Program-made: the position numbers and the translations under genes | In this document: piece after piece, positions 54,018 through 64,000 of the stretch | Numbering within the stretch: position 1 is the stretch's first letter | Layout: each line of letters starts with the position of its first letter | DNA from: Neopestalotiopsis rosae | Lineage: Eukaryota > Ascomycota > Sordariomycetes > Amphisphaeriales > Sporocadaceae | Length of the DNA: 64,000 nt | Assembly: GCA_023078685.1 (NCBI GenBank) | Contig: JALGAS010000009.1 | Location: 1,302,001-1,366,000 of the forward strand | Direction: 5' to 3' | The notes under the pieces: model-generated | The model's database searches: none | What the model saw: only the letters and a program-made list of their open reading frames with translations | Told to the model about the DNA's origin: nothing

Positions 54018-54669
54018 ATGCATGCACAAGTACGGCAAAAGCAGGAGGACCCCAAGGCCTCGTCGCCCCTGCGAAAGAACAGCGCCGTCGTGGCAGTAGC
54101 AGCACAGGCAGGCAAAGAAGCCGCCCGGCAGCGGCAACCCAGGCTGGGCTTGGACGACTTGCCGGCCGAGATCCACCTCTTGATCTCCAAGCAATTGATC
54201 TACCCAGATGCACTTTCTCTCAAGCACACGAGTCGCTACTTTTACTCACTAGTCGACACGGGCATCAAATTAAAGGTCGCATGGCTCATGGAGAGACGGA
54301 GCCTGCATCTCGAGTGCCCAAACGACCGGCGCTGTGATTTGGGAAGCGACTTGAAGTTTTGCAGAGGGAGCGTCAGGTAAGACTTTGCATTATAAATTGC
54401 CCCGTTTGATTGCAGAATTGATATTCCGACTAACAAAATCGTCTCGTAGGCTCCTCATGCAACGTCGCCGCGAGCACATGGAATGCGAATCGCGACCAGG
54501 CCTGGGTTGTCTGGTGTATGGGACACATACCTGCCTGCATCGGCCACAACTCAAGAGTCGCTGGGCCAAGTGGTTGCGGAAACAATTCACCATTGAGGCC
54601 TGGTGGGTTCTGTTAGCTTTAATGCCGATCTTTCTGGGGTGGTTTTATATAGTCGATCTGCTGCGGTGA
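54018..54669 (+). CDS. F-box-like protein with C-terminal membrane anchor
   Basis: Two exons: join(54018..54376,54450..54669), 192 aa; the intron at 54377-54449 has GTAAGA and TAG ends and a CTAAC branch-like site. ATG at 54018 was preferred to the upstream in-frame ATG at 53964, which lies before the tetranucleotide run. Residues about 54-92 read LDDLPAEIHLLISKQLIYPD, then ALSLKHTSRYFYSL, a good F-box-like helix set (PF12937 type), which usually binds Skp1 in an SCF ubiquitin ligase. The last 35 residues hold a single hydrophobic span (WWVLLALMPIFLGWFYIVDLL) with almost nothing after it, a tail-anchor pattern. Six Cys lie between the two regions. A membrane-fixed F-box protein would ubiquitinate membrane clients; that role is inferred. 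Confidence 0.75.
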
Positions 54670-55559
54670 ATGAGTAGGAGCAGTGTCTATACAAATTACA
54701 GTCATGCAATGTCGAGTCATTGAACATAATCACTGCACAATTGCATAGTGACGACGAATCTCCGCTCAAGAACCTAGTCTCGTGAAAAATGGTTGATGTT
54801 TGAGTCGTACTGGGTAACATCGTTGACGAACTAAGTCCCTAATCTTGAGTACCATAGCTTGCACCTCTGGAGCAGGTGACTCCAGCCCCGGTTTTTCTCT
54901 CTCCGTTTTAAACTCACGATGTACAAATTATATAAGCTTTCAAAAAGGACGAGCTACAATACCAAAATGCACGTTCCTCTTCGATAGACTACGCGAGTAT
55001 GCTCTATTCAAGTGGATGTCCCTTCAAAAGCACTGGAACCCATGCGCGCGGCCTAGCTTAATAGCCCATCTATGTAAGATGATTGGTCCACGCGCGAGGC
55101 GCTTACAGAGGGCCGCCCCTTGTATGCAAGCCGCAGATCCACGGCAATAAGTTCCGTGCGAATAAGGGACCCGGGTTGTAATCTTCAGGGTCTTGTTGAT
55201 ATAGCCAATTATTTAAGCATTCGCTAATGATATGTCCTGGTTGGTCGATGGAGATGGGTTTGGCAGGCCTCCAAAGTGACACCTGTGTTCAGAGCGACAA
55301 TATAGCTGCGATGCCTCCCTCTTGAGTGGCCGGGGCTTGCCGAGCCGTCTTGTCGTGTGACCCGTAGAGAAACAGATTTTGAGTTGGTGGTTCTGGAACA
55401 TTTGTGCTGAATGGTGGCGTTCATAGTGGTACATCAATAGTCAAAAAGAGGAGTTTCTGCAACATTGAATGAAACCCCCAAGATGGGTGCTTCGCGTGCT
55501 CTCTCTTCATCTCTTTCCTCACGCGATTATTTCCAGAGATCCAGAAATCAACCGTGAAT
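54670..55559. other. Gene-free interval
   Basis: About 890 nt. It contains the cutinase promoter at the right end. Short frames do not look coding. Confidence 0.45.
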
Positions 55560-56457
55560 ATGAGGATCCCGTACACATCGGGCGTCCTTGTGTCGCTACT
55601 CTCATTCTTCCCGGGCCGAGCTGTGCCTTCGCCGGTCCTCGGGACGGTAGTCCAGGCTCGACAAGACCCAAACCCGGTGAACCTGCTCTTGGCCCTCATC
55701 ACACAGCTTTTCCCGATCAATGCTCTGGTGCAGGATATGGGTGATCTCGTCGAGAATGCTGAGACCGTATTTGCCGAACTCGCGGGTTTCGATACGAGTG
55801 AGAACGATCTGACGGCGGGCCAGTGCAGCGACGTTGTCATCGTCTTTGCCCGCGGCACCTCGGAGCCGGGCAACGTGGGATCTCTGGTCGGGCCGCCATT
55901 CTTCAAAGAGGTGCGCGAGAGGCTGTCGGTGCAGGGCAAGTCGCTCGCTGTGCAGGGTGTCGATGATTATCCTGCCGATGTGGAAGGTTTTCTCAAGGGC
56001 GGAGATGCAAATGGTAGTCAGAGAATGTGAGTTTTGCCCTCAAATTGCTGCCCCAAGAGTAAACTTACATGTGATCCTATACGACAGGGCGAACTTGATC
56101 ACGCAGGCGCAGAAGCAATGTCCTTCGTCCAAAGTCATCATGTCTGGTTACTCCCAGGGAGGCCAGCTTGTACACAACGCTGCGAAGCTATTGCCGCAGT
56201 CCACAATGAGTGCTCTCAGCTCCGTCGTGATATTTGGAGATCCATGTATGCCGACCATCCCTTTCCTCCGTTGCCATTCGCTAATCACCACAATAGTCAA
56301 TGGCTACCCGATCCAGGGTGCAGATGCGGACAAAGTGTTGACGATATGCCATGCCGCGGATAACATCTGCGATCACGGTGACTGGATACACATGCCTCAT
56401 TTGACATATCTTATTGACGCAGGGACAGCAGCAGACTTTGTGCTGAAACGAATGTGA
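55560..56457 (+). CDS. Cutinase
   Basis: Three exons: join(55560..56026,56088..56245,56297..56457), 261 aa. ATG at 55560 opens a signal peptide (hydrophobic core VLVSLLSFFPGRAV). The mature protein shows the cutinase family (PF01083) features in order: CSDVVIVFARGTSEPGNVG with the oxyanion-hole region, the nucleophile in VIMSGYSQGGQLVHNAA (G-Y-S-Q-G-G), and the Asp/His part ICHAADNICDHGDWI...H-M-P-H-L-T-Y. The 50-nt second intron is needed to give the usual GDP-(F/L)-NG text; without it the frame also stays open but adds a hydrophobic insert that does not fit. The extra residues before the first Cys (about 60) are longer than in short cutinases. It would hydrolyse plant cutin or similar polyesters outside the cell. 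Confidence 0.93.
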
Positions 56458-56687
56458 TTGTTGAGATATGAAGACATTCCCTATGTATACATGCATATGC
56501 TCATGTCCACTGCATGGCCTCATGGAAAACCATGTAGAGGTCGCCAGCCATGTTGTACACGAGCTGCCCAAGACCTCCACTGAAGTTATGTAAAAAAAAT
56601 TCATCGCGAATATCCAAAACACGAACCCTTATCAGTTATGATACATAAGAGACCCAGTGTGGTGCTCTTCGCACGTCGGCCTTGATG

Positions 56688-58364
56688 CTAAGCTCCCACC
56701 TTTCGGGGACTCCCGGGACTGTCCATCGATACGTAAGCCGAGTCTGATACCTCCGATGGGCAGAAGAAATCTCCAGTGACTGTGTCAGTGGGAAACAGCT
56801 CATAATTAGAACTCATATCCGGGCCATTGAGCAAGAACTCGAAGTCGATGTCGTCGAAATTAGGTAATGGAGGGACTTGCGCAGCCTCAAGCGGCATTGC
56901 ACGAGGCTCAGTGCCAGGATTATTGTCGGTCCATTGCTCGATGATTTGTTTGAACCTATCTTCCACGATTTTGACGAGACCGTGTCTTTGTTCGTCCGCA
57001 AATTGGTCAAATTGGTCTTCGAGGTCATTTCGTACCCCATGGATGAGTTGCTCCTCCAGGGCCTTCATACTATCGTAGCTTACGATCGCGATGCGATTGG
57101 ATTCCTCATAATCGTAATCTTATTCACAGTTCAGTAACTGCATTGACACTATCAAAGATGTGTACTCACAAGCAGAAGGAATCACGGTAGCCTTGGGGAA
57201 AATGGTGCGATAGACTTCTTCCCATCTCTCCACATCGCCCTTCTTTCCCACTGGCTTCTTGCGTAGTGCGATGTACTGCGACTCATTGATTCCGTCAATT
57301 GACTTGTCCTGGGAAACCATGCACGGGACCTCTAATCGCTGGTGATCCTCAAGCTGATCCCCGCTTTGGAAGACTTCATAGCACCGGTTGCATTTGTTGT
57401 CTGGTTGCCTGTGCGCTCGGTAGATGTGCTCCCTGAATTACGGTAAGCTTATGATGACATTTATATTTGAGATCCTGAGTCCAACTCACTTCAGTCTGGA
57501 TATTGATGACCAACCTGGGCCCGTACACGCTTGACGCCCCTTATATTTTGATGGGTCGCGCTTAAAAAAGGGACACGCAAGCTTCAACGTTGGGCAAGGT
57601 GTAAGTCTGGTCCTTTTCCCTGCACGTTTATCTTGATCATTCCCATCTCGGCCGGGATCAGGGTCATCGAAGCTGTCTCGATGTGGGCGAGGACGTTTTT
57701 GCGAATTGTTTTCAGGTGTGCCGGCGCTGCTGCCGGAAGAGTTTGAATGATTGCTTGTTGGGTGCCGGGAAGAATCTCCGGCCCCATGCGCGTTAGAGGT
57801 GATGTCAAGCGAATCGAGGCATTTTTCAACCATTATCATAAGCTCGTTGATCTCTTCACGCTTCCGTCGCGCCAGGTAAGCGTCGATGAAGCTTTGGCTA
57901 GTGGATTGATTGCTGCCTCCGCGTGAAGTGACGGCAACTTTGGATTTCATTTCCAGTGAATCAGTAGGCGAGGTGATTACGACGACGATCGTCGTCGAAA
58001 GAGGATTTGCTGGGACCACGGGGATGATAGTACTTTTAGCCAGACTATCATGCTTGGTCCCTGCTGAGCAATCGGGAAAGTCAGACGAGTCGAACCCTGA
58101 TCGCCTTGCTGGCTGGGTATCGCATGAGCAAAGGTATCGTGTAGGGGATCTACTCAGACTTACAGGTGGTTCGACTATAGGGATATACCGAGGCGTCGAC
58201 TTCTTGGACCAGCGTGTCTTGGTGGCCTTGGCGAGGAATTTGCTGCTGATTGAGCGAAGCTTTTGCGAGAGATTCTGATATTGATAATTTCTAGGCGTGC
58301 TCGATTTGGTCGTGCGGTTTGGTTGGAATAGCCTGTAATCAGAAGGAGTGGCGAGTACCTTCAT
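56688..58364 (-). CDS. C2H2-like zinc-finger nuclear protein (conserved fungal family)
   Basis: Three exons: complement(join(56688..57118,57170..57432,57490..58364)), 522 aa. Conserved part spans the first splice junction: LACPFFKRDPSKYKGRQACTGPGWS, then a helix R-L-K-E-H-I-Y-R-A-H, then C-N-R-C-Y-E-V-F and D-Q-L-E-D-H-x-R. Two Cys/His units in this order characterise a large Pezizomycotina family sometimes named 'C2H2-type domain protein' and often found as stand-alone proteins or attached to NLR-like genes. The N-terminal 270 residues are basic and Ser/Thr-rich. After the finger comes a helical region (EDQFDQFADEQRHGLVKIVE), then an acidic/Pro C-terminus with DFEFLLNGPD-type text. Probably a nuclear regulator; no target known. 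Confidence 0.8.
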
Positions 58365-59866
58365 GGTTCTCCGAGCGATACATGAGGCAGATGAATCAAA
58401 TCTCAAAAGTTAACATGGTGCATATTGAAGTCTGCAAATGAATAGGCCTTTTTGTGAATGAGCTCGAAAGGATTTTTATTTTAGATCCGTATTGCCGAAT
58501 CTGGGGAGAGAAGATCTGGGGAATCCTGGAGTGATAGTCTGGTGAGGCTGAGAGAACAAGAGGGGTTTAAATGCACGACAAGAGATGCACGAACACGTAT
58601 TCACGATTGAACGGATAGCACACTCGCATTTGCGAGCGACGGCAGATGAGAAAGAGGCTTGTAATTCTCCAATCAAGCTTGCAGTGACGCATTGGGGGCC
58701 GTCTATTTGGCTTCTGGTTGCCTTGATTCTAGTGGAGTCCGATGTCGTGAGATGGTTCGCCTGGGCGACTGCATGCGGAGGAGGAGATAGCTTCGGGTGC
58801 GATCAAATCATTCTCCTTCTCGCTCGGGCGAACCTCATCTTCGCATATGAGAACAAAGGTACGTCCAGCTAGAGCAGGTGAAGACAGCTGCTGGTCTCAG
58901 ATCCGAACTCGGCCAATTCGACATTACTCGGCATGCTCCTCCAAACCATGGACAACCCAATGGACAATAGTAGATGTTGCGCTTATCGATGCTGTCAGCA
59001 TGTAGAGGCTCACATACCTTTTTTTTTCTCTATGCTCTTTCCGGTAGCTGCCAAATGCGCATGTTGGCCGGATTTACCCGGATCCATAGAACATGATTGG
59101 ATTTCAATTCGTTAGCCGATGATGGGGAGTCATGGACAGCTGTGTTCAGACCTTACGATAATTGAGAACAAAGACATCTAGTCAAGAGCCTATGATCTCA
59201 AGTTGCGCTTGAGATACGTAACGACAGCCGGGAATGGGAAGAATTTGACGGAAAGGTATGATTACACAGAATAGAGTTGTACATGTGTATGGGGTATGTC
59301 CCGTCCTCGGATGATCGCTGGCAATCACAATGGAGAATCGACAAGGAGGGAGGGAATATCCTTCGGTCAAGAGTGAAAGAGTGAAAAGAGGAAGACGGAT
59401 AGACAACCTGGGCATGGAGTCAATTTAAGCTTATTTGAACTGCCAATTCGCACCTTCCTCAACATGCCCCAGTTCAACAAGACTTGTCACTGCTGATTGG
59501 AAACAGGCGCACGTCGCGTTGAGAAATCGTTGATGATGGAACCGTAGAACCAATTGCGCCTTTCTTTATTGTTTTCCAATCCACCTTTGACGAGTGGTCC
59601 GCAAAGAGAAATGCGAATCAAACAAGCTTGACCATGCAGTTGACGATGCAGTTGGTCCAACACGCCTCAGCGCCCCACGCTTTGGGCAGCAAGGCATCTC
59701 ACAAACTACCACAAGGCAATCGAAATCCCCAATCGAGGCAAGAGAGTGGGTCTGAAGTCGTGAACAATATCTTTCGGTCTATATCTAGGTAAGCTTTTAA
59801 TGGCCTCGTCTGTATAGTCGTTCAAGTTCCGAAACATTGCTCCCTACCTCGGGCGCAGGTTGGTGC
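58365..59866. other. Gene-free interval
   Basis: 1.5 kb between two minus-strand genes. A plus-strand 95-codon frame at 58585-58872 has a hydrophobic stretch but no ATG context or neighbours that support it. Nothing else recognised. Confidence 0.45.
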
Positions 59867-60946
59867 CTAAGCTATCTGGACGCCCTCATCGTACGGTCTC
59901 ACCGAAAGGGCCATTGTAACTTTACCAGTCACAATGTTTGCCGTGTTTCGCCGCTCGAGGTGGTGAAAGTTGTCCAGCTTCTTGCGCTGTTCTGAAGCAC
60001 CAATCTGTAGTTGCTCCAGGATCTCAGTGACTGCGGCATAGAGAATCTCCAGGCTGCCGTCCTCAATCTTGACTGCGATTCCCAAGGCTCCAGTTGCGCC
60101 CAGACGTGCTGTATCGGCCGAGGCACGAATACCAACGCCATAGCATCCGTCAGCGCCTACTTTGCCGATAAGCGAAGGTGTATATGCTCTCATGAGCTCT
60201 GTGCAGTAGCGGTCATCGCCACCGACGTACTCGGGGTAGCCAGCCATTGCGTTGAAGATGCGAGCCATGTGAGTATGGCGCTCTGTTGTGATATCATGGT
60301 GTCCGTCTGCTGCATCAGCAAAGCTAGCATACATGCCTGCCATGCAACGTAGAGGAAAGGCGGGCGCCGGTAGATTGCAACCATCCAGGGCCCATTGCAC
60401 CTCATCAGTACCGATATTCGGCGCAGTCAGATCTCTAACAACCTCCTTGACCCTGATCTGCATGGGATGATGAGGGAGATGGTAGTCCTCAATAGGCGCA
60501 CCCAGGGCCTTGGAACCAGCAATCATGCCACAATGCTTTCCCGAACAGTTATTCGTTGCTGGACCTGGAACGAAGTCATTCTTAATCCACGCGCGATTCA
60601 CCTTGTCCGAGAGCGCAGCATGACCGCCGCACCGAAGGTCCGTCTCCTTTGCGCCCAGCCTCTTCAGCATGTCGTAAGTCCGCTCAAGATGGCGATCTTC
60701 GGCGCTATGCGATGCACAAATGAGCCCGAGATCCGCCCCGTCCGAGACTGTTGGGTCAAAGGCCCCCGTCTCCAATATGGCAAGAGCTTGAGCTGGCTTT
60801 GCAGCTGATCGAGCCAGGGTGACTCGATGCGGGTTGCCCACGGCAAACAAGAGTTTGCCCTTGGCATCGACGATAGCTGCGTGTACCTGGTGACGGTTCT
60901 CAATGACACCGCCTCGGTCTGTAACAACACAGTCACGGTGATGCAT
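59867..60946 (-). CDS. Bacterial-type L-asparaginase II (Rhizobium AnsA-like)
   Basis: Intronless, 359 aa. The sequence matches PF06089, the asparaginase family first known from Rhizobium etli and unrelated to the E. coli enzymes. Active-site pair: Ser and Lys in RSAAKPAQALA (S-x-x-K). The zinc site ligands (Cys and Lys in NNCSGKHCGM, and Cys in LDGCNLPAPAFPL) are all present. A Gly-rich C-terminal lobe (GKVGADGCYGVGI, then GATGALGIAVKI) is typical. It would split L-asparagine to aspartate and ammonia in the cytosol; there is no signal peptide. Lack of introns and mainly bacterial relatives make an old transfer from bacteria plausible, though the family is also spread in fungi. Confidence 0.9.
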   Translation of the reverse strand: MHHRDCVVTDRGGVIENRHQVHAAIVDAKGKLLFAVGNPHRVTLARSAAKPAQALAILETGAFDPTVSDGADLGLICASHSAEDRHLERTYDMLKRLGAKETDLRCGGHAALSDKVNRAWIKNDFVPGPATNNCSGKHCGMIAGSKALGAPIEDYHLPHHPMQIRVKEVVRDLTAPNIGTDEVQWALDGCNLPAPAFPLRCMAGMYASFADAADGHHDITTERHTHMARIFNAMAGYPEYVGGDDRYCTELMRAYTPSLIGKVGADGCYGVGIRASADTARLGATGALGIAVKIEDGSLEILYAAVTEILEQLQIGASEQRKKLDNFHHLERRNTANIVTGKVTMALSVRPYDEGVQIA

Positions 60947-63227
60947 CCTGAGATAGATTGTGTCTCGCGCGCCAGGGTGGAATAGAGTGATTATAGGGCG
61001 CGTTTTGTAGTGATAGCTCGAGTATGCTGGGGCTATACTGCAGTTGGGCTCGGAAAGTCAAACGAGAGACCGTTACTATGGTTCTTGTTGGTCGTTCAAA
61101 GCTATCAGCTTGGCATGCGCAGAGGCAGTTCCTCAAATGTGCAAAGAGAATCAAAGGGTTTGGCTCCGCTGAATCATGATGACTCATGCTATGCGCCCTC
61201 CGAACTGCATGTCATCGGTTGGTGGAGATCATATTAATGGACTTTGGTGCTTGAACTACCGCGAGTAAAGCTCATCTGCTGGAAATACCCAGGCGGACTC
61301 ATGACCCAGAGATGGTGAAATCGTATAGATCCTCAAGCATTTCCATACCTTGAAAAATGTCCAGTAAGGATTATGATGGCTCTTGGACATAATGAGTGGG
61401 CCTGGATTAATATTGAGTGGCAAAAGCTCGGTATGTAGCAAGACTCAGCCGGTCATTACTGGCCGTTTGACACTTGACATGTACCATCATCGATGTCTGT
61501 CCCGTCGATGGTCAATGCTGATGCTTGTCGGAAAGCGGCTAAAAGAAAATATCGTCGTGAGCCGCGGCGGGCCGTGCCTCAGTATCAGAGAATCCATCAT
61601 AAAGGAATTATAGTGCAACGATTAGCACTAACGTGGGACTATGTTCCAGCGCTCTAGCGCCCCGGGCTCTATACGCACGAGGTGGCAACCATGTTCAATG
61701 AAAGATTGGGTATGGAGCGGCATGAATTGAACAGGAAAGTTTTATGCGAGCATGGTAGATATATTGTTCACTTAGTACTTCAAGAAGAAATTCAGCTTTT
61801 CTGCAACCGAGCTTGGCAAAGAATTTACTGGAGCTTTGATGACATGATTGCTGGTCACGATGCTATCTATTTCACCGAGCTGCTTAGTTCCAATATGAAC
61901 AACAAATATGCCTCACTATAACCGGGCCAATCGAGCATGTACTTAGTAGCAGCCTAGGTACCTATGTAAGTGTCTCCCTACTTATATCTTCCAATGTTGG
62001 CTGTATCGCACAGCTCTTTTGGCAATCAATGTGGTGTGAATATCCTTGCACTCAGCGATGTCCTTACTCAGCACGGCCCCGGTCTATCCGGAGGTTGCTC
62101 ATAAAGGAGGGTCAAGAAGAAACGGGCGGCACTGACGGGAATGCATGGAAAGCTCGGCTTGGCTGGAGGATTCGGAACCAGGTGGAGTCGCACTTTTGTG
62201 ATACCATGCAAAACTTGTGGTCTACGGATGACCGTCCTGTCTGACGATTTTATACGACCAAATTGAACAGGTGACAGGAAATAGGGACATGAAGTTTCAG
62301 ATGGTTTCAATGCATCAATTGCTGGCTGGGCTGCACCGAGCTGGGCTGGCGGCAAGCTGTAAGGATGCAAGTACCAGGAGTCAGAAGCTCACTCAATTGA
62401 GCGCCTATATGACAGCTTGCGATCTAGGTTACAGTGACTGGAGTATCTTATATAATATACCACAATTAGGTTATCAGTACGGAGACGATAATTGGAAAAT
62501 ATCCACGACTAGCATCCAATGTTACTCAGCGTGAAATTTTGGATGCTGGTGGACCGGCCAGCCGTTTTTTATTTGAGCGCGTGAACATCAGACATCTCGA
62601 ACTCGCAGCAATCCTGCACGACGTCACTCGTCATTGCGGGGCAGTTTGGGAGGAGCCCCTCATCCACTCGACGGACCTTGTTGAGCTATCGTGAAGCGGC
62701 ATTGGCAGGAAGGGAAAGCTCTGTGATTCCTCATTCTTCTCTGCACTCAATTTTCTCATTCATTAAGAGCAAATCTCTCTTCTTCACCAACGAGACACCA
62801 AACTCTTGTTTGCGATCGACTTGTCCTGTAAGACAAATACTGAAAACAAAGGTGAGTAGATTCAATCCAGAATTCCATGTCTTCTAGGGTAGCTGCACAC
62901 CACACACGCATGTCCCAGCACTTTCCAGTATCGCCGACAGGCTGGAAGCTTTTACCCCGCCAGCCATCTTGAGCGATCCTGGGAGACGCGCGCCTCACAT
63001 TTTGCTTTATGTAACACGAACGGATCCCGCCCTTTTTTTGCTTCATAAGCTTCAAGTCCCTGGACCCAAGCTTCTTCCGTTTTCTATCCGCAAAACTCAA
63101 AAAAGACAAAACCATTATTTTCTTCGGCATCTGACTGACTTGTCATTCAGCTCGAGAGCATCTGACCATTAGGTAGTCCCCTCGACATTTTCCTCTGATC
63201 CGACAGACCCCCCCTATACCTACCAAA
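60947..63227. other. Gene-free interval
   Basis: 2.3 kb upstream of the glucose-6-phosphate isomerase gene. The last ~400 nt are pyrimidine-rich with GTGAGT near 62853, which may be a 5' leader with an intron, common for strong glycolytic genes. No other gene recognised. Confidence 0.45.

Positions 63228-64000
<773 letters not shown>

Noticed and set aside
58585..58872. 95-codon plus-strand frame with a hydrophobic stretch
   Set aside because: Weak start, no conserved features, overlaps the probable promoter of a minus-strand gene.

Overview
The window comes from a filamentous ascomycete, probably a sordariomycete. Genes lie on both strands, are split by many short introns (about 39-100 nt with GTRAGT-like donors), and include typical Pezizomycotina families: Zn2Cys6 regulators, cutinase, RGS-LOV photoreceptor, GT90/CAP10 glycosyltransferase, PDR-type ABC transporter. 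No bacterial operon structure, tRNA, rRNA, CRISPR array or intact transposon was recognised. Gene models below were built by hand: each splice junction quoted keeps the reading frame, but none is confirmed by RNA.

Layout. 0-6.4 kb: end of a polysaccharide lyase, a DUF2236/MpaB-like oxygenase, a methyltransferase-like protein, a GPI-type arylsulfotransferase-like protein and a GNAT acetyltransferase. 7.6-13.3 kb: a small secreted protein with an internal duplication, a six-exon fungal transcription-factor-domain protein and a secreted HD-domain (cyanamide hydratase-like) protein. 14.1-25.8 kb: the most unusual part. It holds an acidic orphan protein, a coiled-coil protein with a small beta-type C-terminal domain, and three genes that each carry the perforin (MACPF) signature spacing aromatic-G-x-x-F-x6-G-G. 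Two of the three are paralogues, one with a long lectin-like C-terminal half. The stretch is bracketed by two same-direction copies of a ~75-bp repeat (13.52 and 26.24 kb) whose differences are almost all C-to-T/G-to-A in CpA context, the mark of repeat-induced point mutation (RIP).

26.6-34.3 kb: a Zn2Cys6 regulator divergent from a PDR-type ABC transporter, probably a regulator/target pair. 34.7-40.3 kb: a decayed ankyrin-ZZ finger gene and an ankyrin-like/subtilisin protein. Both are interrupted by an in-frame TAA that could come from CAA by one C-to-T change. 40.9-44.0 kb: secreted CE1-type esterase and GT90 protein. 46.2-48.3 kb: RGS-LOV photoreceptor with an unusual flavin-site motif. 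51.3-60.9 kb: exonuclease V, membrane-anchored F-box-like protein, cutinase, a C2H2-like nuclear protein and a bacterial-type L-asparaginase. 63.2 kb to the end: start of glucose-6-phosphate isomerase.

The secreted or surface enzymes (lyase, CE1 esterase, cutinase, sulfotransferase-like protein) suggest a fungus that lives on plant or microbial polymers. The MACPF locus and the ankyrin, ZZ and S8-protease genes look like conflict or self/non-self genes: fast-changing, duplicated and partly decayed.
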